Assembly (NCBI RefSeq): GCF_000687455.2
Contig: NZ_JGVW01000058.1
Span: forward strand, 1-37,178
From: Burkholderia sp. lig30
GTDB lineage: Bacteria; Pseudomonadota; Gammaproteobacteria; Burkholderiales; Burkholderiaceae
Reading direction: 5' to 3'
Length of the DNA stretch: 37,178 nucleotides
The notes beneath the pieces were generated by a model. It searched no databases. It was given only the letters and a program-made list of their open reading frames with translations, and had not been told where the DNA came from. Within the stretch, counting starts at the first letter, position 1, and every line of letters begins with the position of its first letter. A program made the position numbers and the translations under genes. Shown here piece after piece: positions 32,482 through 37,178 of the stretch.

Positions 32482-33408
32482 ATGGATTTGTTAGCTGCAA
32501 TGCGTATTTTCGTGAGGGTCGTCGAGCGGGGAAATCTTTCGCGAGCCGCGAAGGATTTGGGTCTAGGGCAGCCTGCGGTCAGCGACCGAATCGAACGGCT
32601 CGAGCAACATCTCGGCGTACGTCTGCTGCTGCGGAGCACGCGCGCTGTGTCATGCACGGATGAGGGATCGCTGTTCTATCAGAAGAGCAAGGTCGTACTC
32701 GATGCCGCGGACGAGGCACGCGCCGCGGTCACGCTCGGCACCAAGGTCGTGCGCGGGCGCATTCGCATCGCGGCGCCGCACGGTCTCGGCGATGCGGTAC
32801 TGCCGAAGATCGTCGGCATCATCCGCGAGCAGAACCCGCAACTCTATGTCGATATGATCCTCAATGACGAACTGACCGATCCGGTCACGGAGGGCGTCGA
32901 CATCTCGCTGCGTCTTGGTCAGATCGGTGACGGCAACTTTGTTGCGCACCCGCTCGGACATATCCGCCGCGTGCTCGTTGCGTCGCCGGAATACATTGCT
33001 GCACATGGCTGCCCCGAGGATCCGACCGATCTCATCCGGCATCCGTTCATCCGTGTCGCCGGGCTGTTCTCCGACAGGCAACTTCGGCTCGTCAATTCAC
33101 CAAAGGCGGCACGCGCCGCGCCAATCAATATCGTCACGACGGTCAGCCATTGGGGCCCCGTCTATCAGTTGCTGCTCGACGGCCGGGGCATCGGCGTGCT
33201 TCAGGAAATCGTCTGCGCCGACGCGCTGAAATCGGGCAGGCTCGTCAAGCTGCTGCCCAACTACACAGTGCCAGGCTTCGACTTGCATGCGCTGCTGCCC
33301 GTCATGCGGCCCGTTCCGACGAAAACCCAGATCGTCGTCAGCATGCTCAAGGAACATCTGCCGGACACGGTCCGGATCAGGACGGTCGCGCAGTCGCTCG
33401 ATTTGTAA
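32482..33408 (+). CDS. LysR-family transcriptional regulator (CrgA-like group)
   Basis: 308-aa regulator. The HTH is at residues 1-60 (DLLAAMRIFVRVVERGNLSR, then AAKDLGLGQPAVSDRIERLE) and is followed by the effector-binding domain (about 88-300) with RIRIAAPHGLG and SLRLGQIGDGN. The start at 32482 is preceded by TGAGGAAT. It lies upstream of the MFS transporter and monooxygenase genes on the same strand and likely controls them, although 639 bp separate it from the transporter. Effector unknown. It sits immediately after insertion-sequence debris, suggesting that the cluster arrived or was rearranged with those elements. Confidence 0.9.
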   Translation: MDLLAAMRIFVRVVERGNLSRAAKDLGLGQPAVSDRIERLEQHLGVRLLLRSTRAVSCTDEGSLFYQKSKVVLDAADEARAAVTLGTKVVRGRIRIAAPHGLGDAVLPKIVGIIREQNPQLYVDMILNDELTDPVTEGVDISLRLGQIGDGNFVAHPLGHIRRVLVASPEYIAAHGCPEDPTDLIRHPFIRVAGLFSDRQLRLVNSPKAARAAPINIVTTVSHWGPVYQLLLDGRGIGVLQEIVCADALKSGRLVKLLPNYTVPGFDLHALLPVMRPVPTKTQIVVSMLKEHLPDTVRIRTVAQSLDL

Positions 33409-34047
33409 GTCGCGCATGGCCGGCACCGGCTCGCGCCGCCTTTCCACTCCCTTCGATACGCGACGGCTCGCGAGACTTCGCGATACCGTGAGCGTGCGCT
33501 TGCCGAGTGCGAATGCGGTGTCGTTTGAGACCGGTGTCGCCACATCACAACTCACGCGGACGCGGGCCTGCCCACTGTGCACGATTCACGGTATCGCCGC
33601 AGCTTGTCCTGTCCCGCAATATCACGGTGGATGCCGTATCACCGCTGTCACACAAATGTATCTCGACGAGACGGGCTTCTGCTGATCGCCGCCAGTGCAG
33701 CGTAGCTAGTCACCACGGGGCCGCCTCGCAATCGAGATCCTCTGGCGGCGATTGAAGTGCCGATGGCACCGCTTCGTCAATTGGACCAAGGAAGCCAGCG
33801 ATGCTGAACTCACGGAACCGCTACGTGGCTACGGCTCCGCTTTCCAAACCAATTTTTCGCGGGTACTTACGACAAATTTCACGCAGGTCGTCCTTCGCGA
33901 CGAAACCGTCGTCCCGCGTGAATTCCGGTGTGTCGAGGGATGGATTAATCAGCTTCTCTGATAGTTGAAATTGAAAACACAGCTCTACTCCGCGTTTTCC
34001 TCCTCGATTACTGTGAGTGGCATCTTCACTTCGATCGAGACGACTCC
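33409..34047. other. 639-bp intergenic region before the MFS gene
   Basis: No convincing gene. A 69-codon plus-strand frame (33752-33961) has no recognisable family. A GGATTAAT copy lies at 33942-33949. The promoter of the transporter-monooxygenase pair should be in the AT-richer 33840-34020 part. Confidence 0.4.
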
Positions 34048-35310
34048 ATGTCGCAACTGAATCTCAAGCTGCTTGGCCCATGTCTACTCGCGATCGCGAT
34101 CGACGCCATGGGCTTCGGCCTCGTGTATCCGATCATGGCGGCGATCTTCTCCGATCCGCATTCGGGCATCATCGCCGCAGGCACAAGTCCGCAGCTCCGA
34201 AATTTCTATCTCGGGCTCGGCTACGGCGTGTATCCGTTCTTCATGTTCTTCGGTTCATCGCTGATGGGCGAGCTGTCGGACGGCTATGGCCGCCGCAAGA
34301 TCATGTTGCTTTGCATCTTCGGTCTTGCGTTCAGCTATCTGCTGATGGCTCTCGGCGCGCTGCTGCCGAGCATCGCGCTGTTACTGGTCGGGCGCGGCCT
34401 GAGCGGCCTTATGGCAGGCTGCCAGGGTATTGCGCAGGCGGCCATTGCCGACGTCAGCACGCCGGAAACCAAAGCGTATAACATGAGCATCATGTCGATG
34501 GCGTTTAGCGCTGGCGTCATCGTTGGCCCGGTGCTCGGCGGCATCACGTCCGACCGCACGATCTTGCCGATCTTCAACTATGGCACACCGTTTCTGCTCG
34601 TCGCCACGCTGTCGGTGTTCTGCGGACTCTGGACGTTCTGGTACTACCGCGACGCGAATCAGCCGAAGGGCAAGATGCGCGTCGACATCCTGTTGCCGCT
34701 TCGAATCATCTACGAAGCCGGCCGCCATCATCGCGTCGCATTCCTGTCGATCGTGTTCTTCCTGATGCAGGTCGGATACGGCCTCTATTTGCAGACGATC
34801 ATGCTTGTGCTTCAGACGCGCTTCGGCTATACGAGCTCGCAGCTGGGTCTGTTCAGCGGCTTGATCGGCATCTGCTTCATGTTCGGCCTGATGGTGATCG
34901 TCCGTCTGATGCTGAAGGTTTGGAACGTCGTCAACATCGCGAAGACGGGTCTCCTGATCGCCGGCATTGGCCAGGTCCTCTCGGCGCTTCTGCCTCAGGA
35001 AGACATGCTCTGGGGGCTTGGCATGATCGTCGGCTGCTTCGACATGGTGGCATACACGGCGATGTATACCGCGTACTCCGACGCGGTCGCTGTCGAGCGG
35101 CAAGGCTGGGCGCTCGGTGTCGCGGGTTCCGTGATGGCGATCGCCTGGGTGGTGACGGGTTTCCTGACCAATCTGCTTCCGGTTCTCGGAGAGTTGGGGC
35201 TCCTTATGGTTGGAGGTATTAGCTTCATCCTGAGCTTCCTAATGATGGTGGTGTACGGCAGAAAGTGGTCGTCTGGCACCGTCCGTATCGGGACAAGAAT
35301 CTACGACTGA
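34048..35310 (+). CDS. MFS transporter, TetA-like (DHA1) type
   Basis: 420-aa inner-membrane transporter with about 12 membrane segments. N-terminal LLAIAIDAMGFGLVYPIM and the loop 2-3 motif GELSDGYGRRK (74-84) are the MFS motif A region of TetA/DHA1-type carriers. GRGLSGLMAGCQGIAQAAIA (motif C area) follows. The substrate is unknown. Directly upstream of the flavin monooxygenase (76 bp), it may import the ketone-type substrate or export a product (inference). Start at the ATG 34048, with no strong Shine-Dalgarno. Third-position GC is high, unlike the decayed DNA before it. Confidence 0.88.
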   Translation: MSQLNLKLLGPCLLAIAIDAMGFGLVYPIMAAIFSDPHSGIIAAGTSPQLRNFYLGLGYGVYPFFMFFGSSLMGELSDGYGRRKIMLLCIFGLAFSYLLMALGALLPSIALLLVGRGLSGLMAGCQGIAQAAIADVSTPETKAYNMSIMSMAFSAGVIVGPVLGGITSDRTILPIFNYGTPFLLVATLSVFCGLWTFWYYRDANQPKGKMRVDILLPLRIIYEAGRHHRVAFLSIVFFLMQVGYGLYLQTIMLVLQTRFGYTSSQLGLFSGLIGICFMFGLMVIVRLMLKVWNVVNIAKTGLLIAGIGQVLSALLPQEDMLWGLGMIVGCFDMVAYTAMYTAYSDAVAVERQGWALGVAGSVMAIAWVVTGFLTNLLPVLGELGLLMVGGISFILSFLMMVVYGRKWSSGTVRIGTRIYD

Positions 35311-35386
35311 TGCCGACCACGAAGGGCTTCTGGGCACCGGATCAGCTGTGTCCAATCAAGCAACTCATCGATAGCAGAGGATTACC

Positions 35387-37060
35387 ATGTTGACCAAAAA
35401 AGCACAGAAGCAGGCCTTCGATATGATCATCGTGGGCGCGGGCGTTGCCGGCCTTTATATGCTGCACCGTGCAAGGCAGAGCGGTTTGCGCGTTCGCCTC
35501 TTCGATGTGGCGGGCGGGATCGGAGGAACTTGGTACTGGAATCGTTATCCAGGCGCGCGCGTGGACATCGAGAGCTTCGAATACTCGTACTCGTTCTCAC
35601 GCGAGCTCGAGCAGGAATGGCAGTGGAATGAGCGTTATGCGTCGCAGCCCGATCTGTTGCGGTATTTCGAGCACGTGGCGAGCCGCTTCGGACTCTATGA
35701 GGACATCCAACTCGATACGCGGATCGATTCGGTCGTGTTCAATGAACGCCGCGACGAATGGACAATCGAGACGCAGGCTGGTGAAACGTTCGGCGCGCGA
35801 TTTTGCGTGATGGCGACAGGCTGCCTCTCGGCACCGAAGGATCCCGACATCGCTGGCTATGGCAGTTTCGTTGGCGAGACCTACTTCACGTCGCGTTGGC
35901 CGCACGAGACGGTCGAATTCGCGGGCAAGCGCGTCGCGGTGATCGGAACGGGCTCATCGGCGATCCAACTTGTGCCGGTGGTGGCGCGCTCGGCCGAGCA
36001 CCTGACAGTGTTCCAGCGCACCCCGAACTATAGTATTCCGCTGCGCAATCGGCCGATGGATGCTGCGTACGAGCAGCGCATGAAGGCCAACTACGCGGAA
36101 CTGCGTCGCATGGAATGGCAGTCGCCGGGCGGCTTCGTTTGCGTCGACGGCGAACCGCGTCAGCCGCTGCGCGTGTCGGCGATGTCGGTCACGGCCGAAG
36201 AGCGGCAGCGTGAATTCGAGGCGCGTTGGGATGCCGGCGGTCTTTGTCTCTATACCTCGTACAATGATCTGCTGACGAACGAGACGGCCAATGCCGAACT
36301 GTCCGAGTTTGTGCGCGCCAGGCTGCGCGCGAAGATCGGCGATCCGGCGCTCGCGGACAAGCTCGTGCCGCGCGACCATCCGATCCTGACCAAGCGCCTG
36401 TGCGCCGACAGTGGCTACTTCGAGACCTTCAACCGCGACAACGTCTCGCTTGTCGATCTGCGCGAGACGCCGATAGTGTCTGTCACGAGGCGCGGCATCG
36501 TCACGAGCGATGTCGAGCACGAGTTCGATGTGCTCGTGTTCGCGACAGGATTCGACGCGGTTACGGGCGCGCTGCTCAACGTCGACATCCGCGGCCGGCG
36601 CGATCTATCGCTGCGACAAGCCTGGAAGGACGGCCCGCAGACTTATCTCGGCCTGATGAGTGCCGGCTTCCCGAACCTCTTCAATATCGCGGGCCCCGGC
36701 AGTACCGCGTCGTTGAGTAGCGCGATTCCGTGCGACGAGCATCAGGTCGATCTCGTCATGAAGCTCGTGGAGCGCACGCTTCGGGGCAATGCGGCGACGA
36801 TCGAGCCGACCGATGACGCGCAGCGTGGCTGGACGGCTCGCATCCTGTCGATTGCGGACAATTCGCTACTCCACCGCACCAATTCCTGGTACGTCGGTGC
36901 CAATATTCCCGGCAAGCCGCGGGTCGTGATGCTCGACCTAGAAGGCTTTGACGCATATATAGCATTTTGCGACGACGTGCTCGCACGCGATTACGAGGGC
37001 TTTTCGTTCGGTGGCAACCGCGATACAGACGCACTGGCTGAAAGCGCTGCCGAAGTTTGA
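35387..37060 (+). CDS. Flavin-containing monooxygenase, Baeyer-Villiger type
   Basis: 557-aa NADPH/FAD monooxygenase of the cyclohexanone-monooxygenase type, which would convert ketones to esters or lactones with O2. FAD loop GAGVAG (17-22), the GGTWYWNRYPGARVD motif (46-60), NADP loop GTGSSA (187-192) and KRLCADSGYFETFNRDN (the catalytic-Arg region of the family) are present. The diagnostic FxGxxxHxxxW fingerprint reads FVGETYFTSRWP (161-172), with F167 where His is expected. AGAGGA precedes the ATG at 35387. With the MFS gene upstream it forms a catabolic pair under the LysR gene. The missing His makes the substrate and even the Baeyer-Villiger activity uncertain. Confidence 0.88.
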   Translation: MLTKKAQKQAFDMIIVGAGVAGLYMLHRARQSGLRVRLFDVAGGIGGTWYWNRYPGARVDIESFEYSYSFSRELEQEWQWNERYASQPDLLRYFEHVASRFGLYEDIQLDTRIDSVVFNERRDEWTIETQAGETFGARFCVMATGCLSAPKDPDIAGYGSFVGETYFTSRWPHETVEFAGKRVAVIGTGSSAIQLVPVVARSAEHLTVFQRTPNYSIPLRNRPMDAAYEQRMKANYAELRRMEWQSPGGFVCVDGEPRQPLRVSAMSVTAEERQREFEARWDAGGLCLYTSYNDLLTNETANAELSEFVRARLRAKIGDPALADKLVPRDHPILTKRLCADSGYFETFNRDNVSLVDLRETPIVSVTRRGIVTSDVEHEFDVLVFATGFDAVTGALLNVDIRGRRDLSLRQAWKDGPQTYLGLMSAGFPNLFNIAGPGSTASLSSAIPCDEHQVDLVMKLVERTLRGNAATIEPTDDAQRGWTARILSIADNSLLHRTNSWYVGANIPGKPRVVMLDLEGFDAYIAFCDDVLARDYEGFSFGGNRDTDALAESAAEV

Positions 37061-37126
37061 ACTTTATGACTCTGGCATTCATTTCGACTGTCATGCCAGC
37101 CTATTCCGGATCATCTATATATCATA

Positions 37127-37178
37127 ATGGACTACGAAATGAAAAAGATGAAATCAAGCGCGGCTGCCGCGCTGGAAG
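37127..37178 (+). CDS. Start of a further gene, cut by the right edge
   Basis: Seventeen codons, MDYEMKKMKSSAAAALE, are open to the window end, with an alternative ATG at 37139. The KxxSSAAAALE start is reminiscent of CoA-transferase alpha subunits, which would suit a ketone-degradation cluster, but too little is visible to decide. Confidence 0.3.
   Translation, partial: MDYEMKKMKSSAAAALE

Noticed and set aside
33752..33961. 69-codon plus-strand frame before the MFS gene
   Set aside because: No Shine-Dalgarno, no family and isolated in non-coding sequence.

Overview
The window is GC-rich DNA that fits a Burkholderia chromosome, probably the Burkholderia cepacia complex. The evidence is gene content (CSS-EAL phosphodiesterase, PPK2, short H-NS-like protein, ESPR autotransporter, Lhr helicase, YbaL-type antiporter), strong GC bias at third codon positions and very long antisense shadow frames. 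This is inferred without database comparison. No rRNA, tRNA or CRISPR array was recognised.

Layout. 1-2135 (minus): a sulfotransferase followed by the 5' part of an ESPR-type autotransporter/adhesin that runs off the left edge. 2898-9107: a PcaQ-like LysR regulator converges on a full-length Lhr-type helicase, with two heptanucleotide tandem repeats between their 3' ends; a YdjM-like membrane protein lies upstream of the helicase. 9532-11746: PPK2 converges on an H-NS-like protein, followed by a YigZ/IMPACT protein. 11747-13325: an AT-richer patch with a frameshifted small gene, a broken toxin-like C-terminal fragment overlapping an intact small ORF, and a possible transposase scrap. 13326-17449: a minus-strand stress/aldehyde operon (YqhD remnant, MDR-family reductase, DJ-1/PfpI protein, DUF1330 protein, succinate-semialdehyde-type dehydrogenase) behind a truncated TetR gene. 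Matching 15-bp operators lie before the TetR gene and before the operon.

17697-28707 looks like a low-oxygen and redox module. A DksA/TraR zinc-finger protein is followed by a flavin reductase-patatin fusion. Then come a CSS-EAL c-di-GMP phosphodiesterase, a NarL-type response regulator, nicotinate phosphoribosyltransferase, alanine dehydrogenase, an unrecognised 138-aa protein and a YbaL-like cation/proton antiporter. Two promoters, before the DksA-like gene and before pncB, share an FNR/ANR-type box at the same distance from a -10 element. An FtsI-type transpeptidase (28746-30512) follows.

30513-32450 is a graveyard of insertion-sequence fragments (IS630-like and IS5-like, several frameshifts). 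32482-37178 is a catabolic cluster: a LysR regulator, an MFS transporter, a Baeyer-Villiger-type flavin monooxygenase with an altered fingerprint residue, and the first codons of a further gene at the right edge.

The most unusual items are the reductase-patatin fusion under an FNR/ANR-like promoter, the two neighbouring genes (tetR and yqhD) that each appear to have lost the middle while keeping both ends in frame, the decayed toxin/immunity-like patch, and the monooxygenase with Phe in place of the fingerprint His.
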